38,969 nt of DNA from Lewinella cohaerens DSM 23179 (GCF_000379805.1 NZ_KB903543.1:237146-276114), one strand, 5' to 3'. Numbered from the stretch's first letter, positions 1-9,318 are shown. Notes: generated by a model from the letters alone, not told the origin. Translations and numbers: made by a program.

Positions 1-2
1 TC

Positions 3-656
3 TTAGGCTGATTTACGCTGATCGTTATGCACCATCATCTCCTGCTCATTGAGCGCTTCGAAGCGGTAGCCTTGTTCCGCAAAGTAAGCCAGTGTTTTAG
101 GCAGTGCATACCGCAGTTTCTCCTCGGCCTTGCGACTGTCGTGAAATACAACAATCGAACCTGGTTCCACATTGCGGGTAACGTTTAAGAGGCATTGCTC
201 TTCGGTAATGTTCGGATCGAAATCACCACTCAATACATCCCACATCACAATTCTATAATGACGCAGTAAAAACTGAGTCTGACGTGGACGCAACTTTCCA
301 TAGGGAGGGCGGAAAAGAATTGTCTTGGTTAGGTTTGCACAATGGCGGATGTTATGGAAATACGGAATGTTGTCCGAGCTCCATCCATTGAGGTGATTAA
401 AGCTATGATTACCAATAGAGTGTCCGGCAGCTCTCACCTGTTCAAATACTTCAGGGTGCTTTTCAATGTTGTCTCCAACGCAGAAAAAAGTGGCTTTGGC
501 ATTGTATTGTGCCAATTGTTCCAATACCCAAGGAGTAACATCAGGGATGGGGCCATCATCGAATGTGAGGTAAATGACCTTGTCTTCGGAAGGAACTTTC
601 CAGGTAAAATTAGGAAAGAGCTCTTGGATGAATTTTGGGGTTTTAACGAGGTACAT
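3..656 (-). CDS. Polysaccharide deacetylase family protein (NodB domain)
   Basis: 217 aa, essentially one NodB-type carbohydrate esterase 4 domain. Visible motifs in order: TFDDGP at residues 31-36 (catalytic base and metal Asp), the metal-binding HSIGNHSFNH at 79-88, RPPYG at 116-120, WD at 139-140 and the C-terminal FHDS His at 172. All key residues of the family are present, so an active metal-dependent deacetylase of an acylated sugar polymer is likely. Substrate is unknown. There is no signal peptide, as in the short family members common in Bacteroidota, so a cytoplasmic or membrane-face location is inferred. ATG start at 656; the stop lies at the very edge of the window but the gene is complete. 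No partner gene is visible on this side, so the pathway cannot be assigned. Confidence 0.9.
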   Translation of the reverse strand: MYLVKTPKFIQELFPNFTWKVPSEDKVIYLTFDDGPIPDVTPWVLEQLAQYNAKATFFCVGDNIEKHPEVFEQVRAAGHSIGNHSFNHLNGWSSDNIPYFHNIRHCANLTKTILFRPPYGKLRPRQTQFLLRHYRIVMWDVLSGDFDPNITEEQCLLNVTRNVEPGSIVVFHDSRKAEEKLRYALPKTLAYFAEQGYRFEALNEQEMMVHNDQRKSA

Positions 657-1084
657 AGGAATCGCAATTAATAGTTCAGGGATAATATAATCAAGGTTGC
701 CAGGTCTTAAGACACATCACAACCTACATGTTCATTTTTGTACTAATAACCTGGGGAAATAGACAACGATGGGAAAATCAGGGAGAATTTCTTGCTGCCG
801 CTCTAAATCATTACTTTTGCCACAGATAATATTGGTAAAGGCACTGTATTTTAGAATGGGGAGTATCCTTAAAAACTGTGTTCTTCCCTTATTACCAAAT
901 TTCTTTAGTAAAAGTTTCCCGATAAACGTATAAGTAGCCTGTTTTGCTGCTTTATAACGGAACTTTTTTTAAAGAAAATTCACTTTTTTGAAGAAATATT
1001 CGTGATGACAACAGAAAATGAAAAATTGAGCTCCAAAAAACTCAACTTCAACTGTTAGCATTTACCATAAACTACGTTTTACCG
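657..1084. other. Gene-free intergenic region upstream of gltX
   Basis: 428 bases between the divergently transcribed deacetylase and gltX. No convincing coding frame on either strand. It presumably holds both promoters. The only sigma-like match near gltX is TACGTTTT at 1073-1080, one base off the TAnnTTTG -7 consensus and four bases before the ATG. A weak TTGAG/CTCAA hairpin lies around 1027-1046. Nothing else is evident. Confidence 0.5.
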
Positions 1085-2623
1085 ATGAGTAATGTCCGAG
1101 TAAGATTTGCGCCAAGCCCAACGGGAGCACTGCATATTGGCGGTGTCAGAACAGCTTTATACAACTATCTATTGGCTCGCCAATTGGGTGGCACTTTTAT
1201 TCTACGAATTGAAGACACTGACCAAAATCGCTATGTCCCTGGTGCAGAAGATTATATCAAGGAAGCACTAGCCTGGTGTGGCCTTACCATCGACGAAGGC
1301 ACCGAACAAGGTGGTGACTACGGCCCTTACCGCCAATCTGACCGAAAAGCCATCTATCTGGAGCATGCACAAAAATTAATTGATAACGGTACAGCCTACT
1401 ACGCATTCGACACCCCTGAAGAATTGGATGCCCGTCGGGAAACAGAAAAAGAAGCTGGGAATCATAATTTCCGCTATGATGCTGCCAGTCGGTCAAGCAT
1501 GCGTAACAGTGAATCTCTTTCAAGCAAAGAAGTAGCGCAGTTACTAGCCGCTAACACCCCTTATACCATTCGCCTCAAAGTGCCGACAGATGAGATCGTC
1601 AAGGTCACAGATTTGGTACGCGGTGATGTACAGTTTCAAAGTAAAGAACTCGACGATAAAATCCTATTAAAAACAGATGGTATGCCTACCTACCATCTCG
1701 CAAATATTGTAGATGATCATTTGATGAAGATCACCCACGTCATACGTGGAGAAGAGTGGCTACCAAGTACTGCCCACCACGTATTGCTTTACCGTGCTTT
1801 TGGTTGGGAAGATACCATGCCCGCCTTTGCTCACCTGCCGCTAATTTTAAAACCTACCGGCAAAGGAAAACTGAGCAAGCGCGACGGTGTAAAACTAGGA
1901 ATTCCCGTTTTTCCTCTCGCCTGGAAAGGAGCAACCGAAGAGGAATCTTTTACTGGTTTCCGCGAATTTGGCTTTGATCCACGTGCCATGGTCAACTTTA
2001 TGGCGCTGTTGGGCTGGAATCCTGGTACCGAACAAGAACTGTTCAGCCTGGAAGAACTCATAAAAGCCTTTTCGATTGAAAAAATCGGTAAAGCTGGTGC
2101 CCGCTTTGATTTTGACAAAGCCAAATGGTTCAACCAGCAGTACATTATGCAATCGTCTGACGAAGACCTTATCACTATCATCAAACCGATGCTGGCAGAA
2201 AAAGGCATTACCAAAGACGATGCATTCCTGACCACCTTTGTGCAATTAATGAAAGAAAGGGTTGTTGTTTACGGCGATTTCTGGGATAGTGGTTACTACT
2301 TCTTTACTGATGTGACTGCTTATGACGAGAAGAACATCCGCAAAAAGTGGAAGCCAGAAAACCAGGCACTTTTCGAAGACCTACGCCAGCAGCTCAAGGC
2401 CCTAAATTCTCCGGATGAAGCCGCAGTAGAAACTACTGTTAAGTCATTTATGGAGGCCAACGGATTAGGTTTTGGAGCCGTGCTGCCTATCCTACGTATC
2501 GGTGTCACAGGCACCATGAAAGGCCCTTCTATATTTGCGGTTATGGCACTACTTGGTACCGAAGAAGTCGATCGTCGCTTAGAGGCTGCCTATGCGGCAT
2601 TTAATGCAATCAAGAACGGATAG
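1085..2623 (+). CDS. gltX: Glutamate--tRNA ligase
   Basis: 512 aa class I aminoacyl-tRNA synthetase that charges tRNA-Glu with glutamate. The N-terminus reads VRFAPSPTGALHIGG, containing the HIGH-type motif HIGG at 17-20; the KMSKS-type loop is KLSKR at 262-266; IEDTD at 42-46 is typical of GluRS. The C-terminal part, about 360-512, is the anticodon-binding helical domain. Length is normal for the Bacteroidota enzyme (about 500 aa). ATG start at 1085 fits the conserved N-terminus exactly. It converges on bshA and shares a terminator with it. Whether it also misacylates tRNA-Gln (non-discriminating type) cannot be read from the sequence alone. Confidence 0.97.
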   Translation: MSNVRVRFAPSPTGALHIGGVRTALYNYLLARQLGGTFILRIEDTDQNRYVPGAEDYIKEALAWCGLTIDEGTEQGGDYGPYRQSDRKAIYLEHAQKLIDNGTAYYAFDTPEELDARRETEKEAGNHNFRYDAASRSSMRNSESLSSKEVAQLLAANTPYTIRLKVPTDEIVKVTDLVRGDVQFQSKELDDKILLKTDGMPTYHLANIVDDHLMKITHVIRGEEWLPSTAHHVLLYRAFGWEDTMPAFAHLPLILKPTGKGKLSKRDGVKLGIPVFPLAWKGATEEESFTGFREFGFDPRAMVNFMALLGWNPGTEQELFSLEELIKAFSIEKIGKAGARFDFDKAKWFNQQYIMQSSDEDLITIIKPMLAEKGITKDDAFLTTFVQLMKERVVVYGDFWDSGYYFFTDVTAYDEKNIRKKWKPENQALFEDLRQQLKALNSPDEAAVETTVKSFMEANGLGFGAVLPILRIGVTGTMKGPSIFAVMALLGTEEVDRRLEAAYAAFNAIKNG

Positions 2624-2632
2624 TTTTTTAAG

Positions 2633-2676
2633 AAGTGTAAGGGAGGATGCTAGTAAAACGAGCCTCCCTTACACTT
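2633..2676. terminator. Bidirectional terminator between gltX and bshA
   Basis: Perfect 14-bp inverted repeat, 2633-2646 against 2663-2676, with a 16-base loop, in the 61-base gap between two convergent genes. Its stem is G+C-rich at the loop end. A T-run (TTTTTTA) precedes it just after the gltX stop. It most likely ends both transcripts. Confidence 0.8.
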
Positions 2677-2684
2677 ATCCAATT

Positions 2685-3836
2685 TTAGTCTTCTTCCTCC
2701 ACTGGATAGACTGCAGTTCGCACCACCTCCTCATAATATGCTTCGTATTGAGGAAGGATAATATCCAGATCAAATCGTTTAGCTTGAGCTAAAGCATTAG
2801 CACGAAACTCGGTGAGTGTTTCTTCTTTCTTAAGTATCTCAATAGCAAAATCTGCCATTGCTTCAACATCACCAACATCTGCCAGATAGCCCGTTTTACC
2901 ATGTATATTCACTTCCGGTATCCCTCCTACATTAGACGACACAACAGGTACTTCACAAGCCATTGCTTCCAGTGCTGCCAAACCAAAGCTTTCGCTGGCA
3001 GAAGGCATCAAGAATAAATCCGCTAGCGACAAGAGCTCTTCAACAGCATCTTGCTTGCCAAGAAACCGAATTTCATCACACAGCTTCAACTTGCGGCAGA
3101 GCGTCTCCATATTCCGCCGTTCCGGACCATCACCAATTAGGAGCAGTTTACTGGGTAACTTCTTCTGTACTTTGGCAAAAATTTGAATGACATCTTCTAC
3201 CCGTTTCACTTTACGGAAATTACTGGTATGCACCAGGATTCGCTCGCCTTCGGGCGCGATGGCTTTTTTGAAGTGATCTTTGTTGACCCTCCGAAAGCGC
3301 TTGAAGTCGATAAAATTATAAATGACTTCAATCTCACGGGTGATATTAAACGTATCAAAGGTCTGCTGGCGCAGGCTATCGGAAACAGCTGTGACACCGT
3401 CTGATTTGTTAATCGAAAAAGCAACTACCGGTGCAAAGGCTTTATTATTACCAACTAAGGTGATATCCGTACCGTGCAAAGTAGTAACCACTGGCACATA
3501 ACGCCCCTCTGTAAGTAGTATTTTTTTCGCCATATAAGCTACTGCAGCATGTGGAATAGCATAATGAACGTGCAGTAAATCTAAATTTTCATACTTGACA
3601 ACATCCACCAGCTTACTGGCTAATGCTGTATCGTAGGGCGTATATTCAAACAAAGGGTAATCATCCGTACCTACTTCATGGTAGTAGACGTTTTCATAAA
3701 AATGCACCAATCGTGCTGGCGGACGATAGGTAATAAAGTGAATTTCATGTCCGCGTTGAGCTAGTCCTAGCCCCAATTCCGTGGCTAAGACCCCGCTGCC
3801 TCCATAAGTTGGATAACAAACAATGCCTATTTTCAT
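2685..3836 (-). CDS. bshA: N-acetyl-alpha-D-glucosaminyl L-malate synthase
   Basis: 383 aa GT-B glycosyltransferase of family GT4. It joins GlcNAc from UDP-GlcNAc to L-malate, the first step of bacillithiol synthesis. The N-terminus MKIGIVCYPTYGGSG (Gly-rich loop at 12-15) and HVHYAIPHA around 89-97 are BshA hallmarks. The nucleotide-sugar E-x7-E motif is E282...E290 inside SESFGLAALE. Full length for the family, ATG at 3836. bshB and bshC are not in the window, which is usual for Bacteroidota, where the pathway genes are scattered. Acts in the cytosol. It shares a terminator with the convergent gltX. Confidence 0.93.
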   Translation of the reverse strand: MKIGIVCYPTYGGSGVLATELGLGLAQRGHEIHFITYRPPARLVHFYENVYYHEVGTDDYPLFEYTPYDTALASKLVDVVKYENLDLLHVHYAIPHAAVAYMAKKILLTEGRYVPVVTTLHGTDITLVGNNKAFAPVVAFSINKSDGVTAVSDSLRQQTFDTFNITREIEVIYNFIDFKRFRRVNKDHFKKAIAPEGERILVHTSNFRKVKRVEDVIQIFAKVQKKLPSKLLLIGDGPERRNMETLCRKLKLCDEIRFLGKQDAVEELLSLADLFLMPSASESFGLAALEAMACEVPVVSSNVGGIPEVNIHGKTGYLADVGDVEAMADFAIEILKKEETLTEFRANALAQAKRFDLDIILPQYEAYYEEVVRTAVYPVEEED

Positions 3837-3941
3837 TGATCTTTGATAGGTTCAGTCTTTAATAATAGCAAGAGGAGGCAAATAGTTGTCCTCTATCTCT
3901 AGTAAGTTGGTGGATACCCCACTATGCGCAGTGAAAAAACA

Positions 3942-3972
3942 AGCGCCACTCCTGTTTTGCAGAAGTGGCGCT
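3942..3972 (-). terminator. Rho-independent terminator of the giant T9SS gene
   Basis: Perfect 9-bp GC-rich stem (AGCGCCACT, 3942-3950, against AGTGGCGCT, 3964-3972) with a 13-base loop. On the minus strand it is followed by GTTTTTTCAC, a proper U-tract, 27 bases after the stop codon of the upstream minus-strand gene. Confidence 0.85.
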
Positions 3973-3998
3973 CATTATATCGTACCGATTAGGGTGCT

Positions 3999-6900
3999 TT
4001 AAGATTTAACAAGTTTAATTGTCTTCACCTGACCAGCAGCTTGAATACGAACCAGGTAAATTCCAGCAGGAACTTGACTCAAATCAACCGTCTCATTAAC
4101 AGTATTGACGCGCTCCAGAATCGGACTTTGCCAAATTTGCTGCCCCATGAGGTTGATCACATCAATACGTGCATCTACACTTTGATTAAAGTCGACACGT
4201 ACGTTGCTTTGTCCTTGGGTAGGGTTAGGAGCCAGAGACATGTTACCAATAAGGTCGATAACTTCTTCCGTGCCCACCATCACATCAACAGTAACCACAA
4301 GCTCATCACTACATCCAAAGCGGTCAGTAATAGTTACGGTGTAATCACCAGGAGCTAAATCAGTAATGGTTTCCGTCATATCTCCTGTTGACCACAAGTA
4401 TTCAAATGGAGCAATACCACTAGCAGGAATTGCTGTAGCGGCACCATCATCAAGACCAGGAGTAGCATCAGTGATTTCTGCGGTTATACCGAGTCCATCA
4501 CAACGTGGCAAGTTGATATTGTCAAAATCCAACCAATAATCCGGGCCACCACTACCATAAGTACCGGCAATTCGAATCTGGACATTTTCCCCTGCAAAGT
4601 CTGCCAAAGGCACCGATACCGTACGGAAGTCCGCACTTGGCTCATGATCCGTACCTGACTGTAAAAAGGCAATACCAAAGGTTTCACCACAGTCTGTAGA
4701 GATAAGTACAGAAAGTAAATCTGTTCCTGTCAAATCCATCGTAGGTTCTGTGCCAGCAAACCATTCCACATAACGGTAATCAAAGAACAGCGTATCCGTT
4801 TCCTGGATTGGACCGAGTACTGGCAGATCAACAATCAATTCACCACCTGCAAAAAAGAGGTTAGCGCCAAGCACAAATGTCTCGTTATCATGAGCCAAAG
4901 GCGCATATATAGTTCCATTGGTCGTAATGTATTCAGGAACAGCTCCTGCCTCGAAGTCTTCAAACAACGGTGGCGCGAAGCGTGTCACAACGATGGTGAA
5001 AGTATCATTTTCTACATCACCGTCATTCATCATTTCGGTCCATACCTGAATGGTGTATTCACCAGGCAAATCAAAGTCGTAGTTGAGGTCAAACTCAAAC
5101 GATTCCATACTATCACGGCTAACAATCCCGGTAAAGAAACCATCAACAGGTTGGTTTACACCAGAAAGTACACCATTAATACTGTAATTCAGCGGGAATA
5201 AAGTCTGAGGATATTGGCCAAAGTTGGTTATCTCAACCCGAATAGGTTCTCCGCTACCTAGACCACATTCATCCGTTGGAGCAATGACATTGGTAATTCC
5301 AACATCATTGAAGTATATGGTAGAGAAGCTGAAAGGGCCTAACACAACAGTAGCTTGCCCATCCGGACATAAGTTGACCACATAGAATTCAAAGTCTGTT
5401 CCTTCTGGTAAATTATTGATGCTTATCAACGAGTCATCCGTCATCAAAGTAGTTCCAGTCCCCAACTCAAACCCAACGGTATCATACTCGATCATGAAGG
5501 TATCAAGCCCAGCAAGGTTGACTAATATATCTACCGAAGAGGCATCGAAGAATTCTACCGACACATCAGGGGTAAGGATAATTGGATCAGGAATACAAGG
5601 GGAGCAGGTGATTGATGCTTCCCAACCTGGTCTAATCACAGACCCGTCAGAATCAAAAGTAACGGTTAAACATCCACTAGGATCTGTAGAAATAAATAAT
5701 CCAGGTGTTTCTATATCTAAATCAATTGGATTTGCAGTTCCATTACCATTAAATACAGAAAGATCATCACAACAACTCTCTACTGAAACAAAACTAAAAT
5801 CCAGAATAATGGCCTCTCCAGGATTATCAGGGCAGAATGTATATGTTTCAAACTCATTATTCTGGTAATCACCATTCGGACCACCGCTATCAAAGAAACT
5901 ATCGCCACATCCGGGAATAGTCCTGAAAAAAACTGGCCCTACCCAATAAGAAAACTCGCCTTCGTCTTCACAATGACCACGCACATAAAAATCATATTCT
6001 GTACCGCTTTCGCCACCAGTCCAGGTATAAGGATTGTCGGTAACATCAGTTACCGTAGCTACTCCCGTAGGCATTGTTCCCGCAGGAATAATTTCGAGAT
6101 CCCAAACAGTAACGCTGCCTTCTTGACTCCAACCCAAAACCGCACCATTAGTCGTTGCGGAAATAACTTCTAAGAAAAAAGGGTTCGGACATGGAGGAGG
6201 AGGATCACAGGAAACAATGGCCTCCCAACCTGCACGTATTACCGAACCATCAGAACTCCAAGTTACCGTAATACAACCATCTAAAGACACCGAAGTAAAC
6301 GATTCTGGTGCAATCAAATCAGCATTAAGAACAGGACCGCCTGTACCTGATCCACTATAAACAGTAAGGTTGTCACAGCAGGTTTCCACGTCAATAAAGA
6401 TAAAGTTAAGCGTCACCAAGTCGCCAGCGTTATCAGGACAGAAGGTATAGGTTTCTATTTCATTGTTCTGATAAGTGCCATCAGGGCCACCGCTATCGAA
6501 GAAACTGTCTCCACAACCAGAAGCTGTTGTAAAACTCAATGGCCCTACCCAATTGGTAAATTCACCTTCGTCTTCACAATGGCCACGTACGTAAACATCG
6601 TAGGAAGTACCGGTTTCTGCACCATCCCACATAAAGGGGTTATCGGTAACATCTGCAATTGTAGGAACGCCGGTGCTTAGCGTACCAGCAGGTAGAATTT
6701 CCAAATCCCAAGTATTGACATTACCTACCTGGGCCCAAGAAAATGTAGCGCCTGTTCCAAGAACATCGCTTACCGTCAGTAATGTCGGGTTAGGGCAAGG
6801 AGGGGGAGGGTTACAGCTTATCAGGGCCTCCCAACCATCATTGACAACTGATCCATCAGAATCCCAGGTTACCGTCAAACAACCATCAGTTGCAGAAGAA

Positions 6901-7190
6901 GTGAAGCTTTCAGGGGCTTCAACATCAAGGTTCAGTGGATTTCCCGTACCGGTGCCGTCATAAACACTTAGGTCATCACAGCAAGCCTCAACATCTACAA
7001 AAGTAAAATTGAGGGTAACCAGATCCCCTGGATTATCAGGGCAAAAGGTCCAACTTTGAATTTCGTTATTCTGGTGCTGCCCGTCGGGGCCACCAGAATC
7101 ATAGAAGAATTCACCACAGGACTGGCCCGAGAGTTGCCAGGCGCTCAGGGTGAATAATACAAATGTATACAGTGTAAATTTCCAGCTCAT
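3999..7190 (-). CDS. T9SS-sorted secreted protein with three CUB-like/FN3 repeats
   Basis: 1063 aa surface or extracellular protein. Signal peptide 1-22 (ends WQLSG-Q). Then three near-identical CUB-like modules, each with paired Cys, a CCD motif and a GW-E motif (about 25-126, 226-328, 428-529), alternating with fibronectin III-like modules (133-222, 335-424, and a more degenerate one 530-625). A CARDB/Ig-like stretch follows (627-738), then a jelly-roll/MAM-like segment (739-897), an SprB-type repeat (898-970, with LWSTGDMTETITDLAPGDY), and a type A T9SS sorting domain from about 985 (LAPNPTQG ... PAGIYLVRI) to the end. Likely exported by Sec, then by the Por/T9SS machinery. No catalytic motif seen, so adhesion or polymer binding is inferred. 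Followed by its own terminator; single-gene transcript. Confidence 0.85.
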   Translation of the reverse strand: MSWKFTLYTFVLFTLSAWQLSGQSCGEFFYDSGGPDGQHQNNEIQSWTFCPDNPGDLVTLNFTFVDVEACCDDLSVYDGTGTGNPLNLDVEAPESFTSSATDGCLTVTWDSDGSVVNDGWEALISCNPPPPCPNPTLLTVSDVLGTGATFSWAQVGNVNTWDLEILPAGTLSTGVPTIADVTDNPFMWDGAETGTSYDVYVRGHCEDEGEFTNWVGPLSFTTASGCGDSFFDSGGPDGTYQNNEIETYTFCPDNAGDLVTLNFIFIDVETCCDNLTVYSGSGTGGPVLNADLIAPESFTSVSLDGCITVTWSSDGSVIRAGWEAIVSCDPPPPCPNPFFLEVISATTNGAVLGWSQEGSVTVWDLEIIPAGTMPTGVATVTDVTDNPYTWTGGESGTEYDFYVRGHCEDEGEFSYWVGPVFFRTIPGCGDSFFDSGGPNGDYQNNEFETYTFCPDNPGEAIILDFSFVSVESCCDDLSVFNGNGTANPIDLDIETPGLFISTDPSGCLTVTFDSDGSVIRPGWEASITCSPCIPDPIILTPDVSVEFFDASSVDILVNLAGLDTFMIEYDTVGFELGTGTTLMTDDSLISINNLPEGTDFEFYVVNLCPDGQATVVLGPFSFSTIYFNDVGITNVIAPTDECGLGSGEPIRVEITNFGQYPQTLFPLNYSINGVLSGVNQPVDGFFTGIVSRDSMESFEFDLNYDFDLPGEYTIQVWTEMMNDGDVENDTFTIVVTRFAPPLFEDFEAGAVPEYITTNGTIYAPLAHDNETFVLGANLFFAGGELIVDLPVLGPIQETDTLFFDYRYVEWFAGTEPTMDLTGTDLLSVLISTDCGETFGIAFLQSGTDHEPSADFRTVSVPLADFAGENVQIRIAGTYGSGGPDYWLDFDNINLPRCDGLGITAEITDATPGLDDGAATAIPASGIAPFEYLWSTGDMTETITDLAPGDYTVTITDRFGCSDELVVTVDVMVGTEEVIDLIGNMSLAPNPTQGQSNVRVDFNQSVDARIDVINLMGQQIWQSPILERVNTVNETVDLSQVPAGIYLVRIQAAGQVKTIKLVKS

Positions 7191-7482
7191 GAAGCTTATC
7201 TTTTTTGGCAGAAGGTTGCTAAATTTTGAATGATCCGCAAAGTGTGCTAAAATTAGCCAAAAATCCTTAAACGCCCACTTTATTTTATCTGACTAGCTGC
7301 TTTATGACAAAGAAGTATTAGAATAGTATTGAATAGTGCTTAATAATAGTTCTAAACCTTTTACTTCTTTCGTTGTTAAACCGGCGTTCCATTGTATTAC
7401 CTTTTTTCTGTAACCAAGCATTCCTTTAGCACAGCTAATTAGGCCCGCGTTGCTAAAGCATTGATAATAAAATAATCTACGG
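7191..7482. promoter_or_regulatory. Divergent promoter region, T9SS gene / MerR regulator
   Basis: 292 AT-rich bases between two divergent start codons, with no coding frame. It must hold both promoters. No full TAnnTTTG box is visible; ACACTTTG on the minus strand about 60 bases before the T9SS gene keeps only the TTTG half. Confidence 0.35.
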
Positions 7483-8364
7483 GTGGCAGTCTATTCCATC
7501 AAGGATCTGGAAAAACTCTCAGGCATCAAAGCCCACACTATCCGTATTTGGGAACAGCGTTACAATATTTTAGCTCCACAACGAACTAAAACCAATATCC
7601 GATATTATCAAGATGAAGATCTCCGAACGCTACTGAATGTAGCTCTCCTAAATAAGAATGGCATCAAAATCTCTAAGATTGCCAAAATGAAGGAAGAGGA
7701 ATTGGCAGAAAAAATAGCTGACATCTCCGAAATCAACTTTGAGGATGGAACCCAACTTGATGCGCTTACCATCTCGATGATTGAGATGGACGAAAATAAA
7801 TTTGACCGCATCATCAATACCAATATCAACCAGATTGGTTTTGAACGGACAATGATGGAGGTTATTTATCCCTTCCTTGACAAGCTCAGTTTACTTTGGC
7901 TTACGGGATCAATTACTCCTGTACAAGAAAACTTCATCAGTTACCTGATCCGGCAAAAGATCATCAGTGCCATCAATGTTACCCCGCTCTCAAGTGGGGA
8001 CGAAACCGAAAAGATCATCCTTTATCTCCCCGAAGGAGAACGACAGGAACTCTCCTTGTTATTCATGCATTACCTCCTCAAATCTCGCGGGAGGCATGTG
8101 CTGTATCTTGGGCAAGACATCTCCCTCTCCGATCTAGTAGATGCTAATCGCATCCAGAAGCCAGCATTCATCTTTACAATGATTACTGAAACTTTTGCGA
8201 AAGAACCCGTCCAAAATTATGTCGACCGGCTTGCCGAGACTTTTCCAGACACTAAAATACTTTTGTCTGGCTATCAAGTTGTTGCACAACAGGTAGAAGC
8301 TCCAGGTCACGTTATTATTCTCAAGAGCCTAGATCAAATGCTTCAATTCATTGATCAATGCTAA
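7483..8364 (+). CDS. MerR-family regulator with degenerate B12-binding domain (CarH/LitR-like)
   Basis: 293 aa. Residues 1-70 are a MerR winged-helix DNA-binding domain (YSIKDLEKLSGIKAHTIRIWEQRY). Residues 90-165 match the cobalamin-cap helical bundle and 175-293 the Rossmann B12-binding fold of CarH/LitR photoreceptors. The signature residues have changed. The cap motif W-x9-EH is W139-x9-E149-N150. The lower-ligand position, ERHE in CarH as I recall it, is ERQE with Gln188 in place of His. A B12-independent or otherwise-sensing repressor is inferred. In other Bacteroidota such regulators often sit beside carotenoid genes; none are here. Start codon is GTG at 7483, giving the conserved MAVYSIKDL start. 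Divergent from the giant T9SS gene. Confidence 0.88.
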   Translation: MAVYSIKDLEKLSGIKAHTIRIWEQRYNILAPQRTKTNIRYYQDEDLRTLLNVALLNKNGIKISKIAKMKEEELAEKIADISEINFEDGTQLDALTISMIEMDENKFDRIINTNINQIGFERTMMEVIYPFLDKLSLLWLTGSITPVQENFISYLIRQKIISAINVTPLSSGDETEKIILYLPEGERQELSLLFMHYLLKSRGRHVLYLGQDISLSDLVDANRIQKPAFIFTMITETFAKEPVQNYVDRLAETFPDTKILLSGYQVVAQQVEAPGHVIILKSLDQMLQFIDQC

Positions 8365-8366
8365 GG

Positions 8367-8374
8367 TATTTTTG
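8367..8374 (+). promoter_or_regulatory. Candidate -7 box for the YceI gene
   Basis: TATTTTTG, a full match to the Bacteroidota TAnnTTTG box, directly after the MerR stop codon. It would give a 5' leader of about 110 bases before the YceI start. No good -33 TTTG at proper spacing, so only a candidate. Confidence 0.35.
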
Positions 8375-8490
8375 CGCCTGAATATTCGTGATTACACCTT
8401 GTTGAAAAAAAATAATCAATGTTGATACAACAATATTGAATAACCCGCTGTTAAGCAAAATGTTATTAAACAACTAAACTTGATTTTTTT

Positions 8491-9141
8491 ATGAAGAATA
8501 TAATGATTTTAGCGCTTGCCCTAATGTTGGCAGCTTGTGGTGCAGCTCCAGAAGGAGAACAAGTAGATGCTCAGGATGCTGTAGAAACTACCACGCCAGC
8601 AGTTGAAACCGTTTCGGTAGCCGTTGATACCGATGCCAGTACAATCAACTGGGTTGGTGCTAAATTTACAGGTGACCAACATACCGGCACTATTCAGATT
8701 GCTGAAGGCAATTTGATGACATCAGATGGCAATCTAGTAGGTGGTAACTTTACCATTGACATGAATACGATTGAAGTGACCGACGAAACACCTCAAGAGA
8801 TGAAAGCGAAACTAGTTGGCCACCTTTCTACTGGTGATTTCTTCGAAGTAGAAAAATTTGGCACAGCTGCTTTCGAAATCACGTCTATTGAAGCAGTAGA
8901 AGGTAACGCTGAGGCTACCCACAAGATCACAGGAAACCTCACCATGAAGGATATCAGTAAGAGTATTACTATTCCGGCAACGGTGTCTATCAACGAAAGT
9001 GGTATTTCTGCGAAGACGCCCCAATTTGTTATTGATCGCACTCAATGGGGAGTAATGTATGGCTCTACAGCAGCTGGTGCTTTGAAAGACAAGGCTATTA
9101 AGAACGAGATTGCACTACAAATCAATCTCTCTACGAAATAA
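8491..9141 (+). CDS. YceI family lipoprotein
   Basis: 216 aa. Lipoprotein signal peptide with lipobox LAAC (Cys16), a short Ala/Glu-rich linker, then a YceI-like beta-barrel domain from about 45 to 214 (STINWVGAKFTGDQHTGTI ... GNLTMKDISKSITIPATV). YceI proteins bind polyisoprenoid or other long-chain amphiphiles in a lipocalin-like barrel, so a role in holding a lipid or quinone-type molecule at the membrane is inferred from the family. Anchored in the inner or outer membrane facing the periplasm. ATG start follows an AT-rich leader; a strong terminator lies downstream. It is the gene right after the MerR regulator, so regulation by it is possible but unproven. Confidence 0.9.
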   Translation: MKNIMILALALMLAACGAAPEGEQVDAQDAVETTTPAVETVSVAVDTDASTINWVGAKFTGDQHTGTIQIAEGNLMTSDGNLVGGNFTIDMNTIEVTDETPQEMKAKLVGHLSTGDFFEVEKFGTAAFEITSIEAVEGNAEATHKITGNLTMKDISKSITIPATVSINESGISAKTPQFVIDRTQWGVMYGSTAAGALKDKAIKNEIALQINLSTK

Positions 9142-9160
9142 ACTCTTAGAGCAAGGGATA

Positions 9161-9273
9161 AGTCAATAAGCATCTGAAAAGAGTAACTTATCTGGCTTTT
9201 TGTACGAAACCCCATGATTTCTATTAGTGAAATCATGGGGTTTCGTTTTTAACTATAGGTTTTGGGTTGGTCA
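9161..9273. repeat. Dispersed intergenic repeat, family 1, copy 1
   Basis: 113 bases that recur, in the same orientation and with scattered changes, at 26267-26380. The core is the YceI terminator hairpin. Conserved flanks include TAAGCATCTGAAAAGAGT before the hairpin and ATAGGTTTTG / GTTGGTCA after it, so the similarity is wider than the hairpin itself. Confidence 0.8.
9204..9246 (+). terminator. Rho-independent terminator after YceI
   Basis: 18-bp perfect stem, 9204-9221 against 9229-9246, 7-base loop, followed by a T-run (CGTTTTTAA). Lies 62 bases past the YceI stop. It is the core of the repeat that is also found near 26.3 kb. Confidence 0.85.
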
Positions 9274-9318
9274 TCTGCTGCAATTTTTCTTGCTACCGCC
9301 TAAACCATAGCTTCTGTT

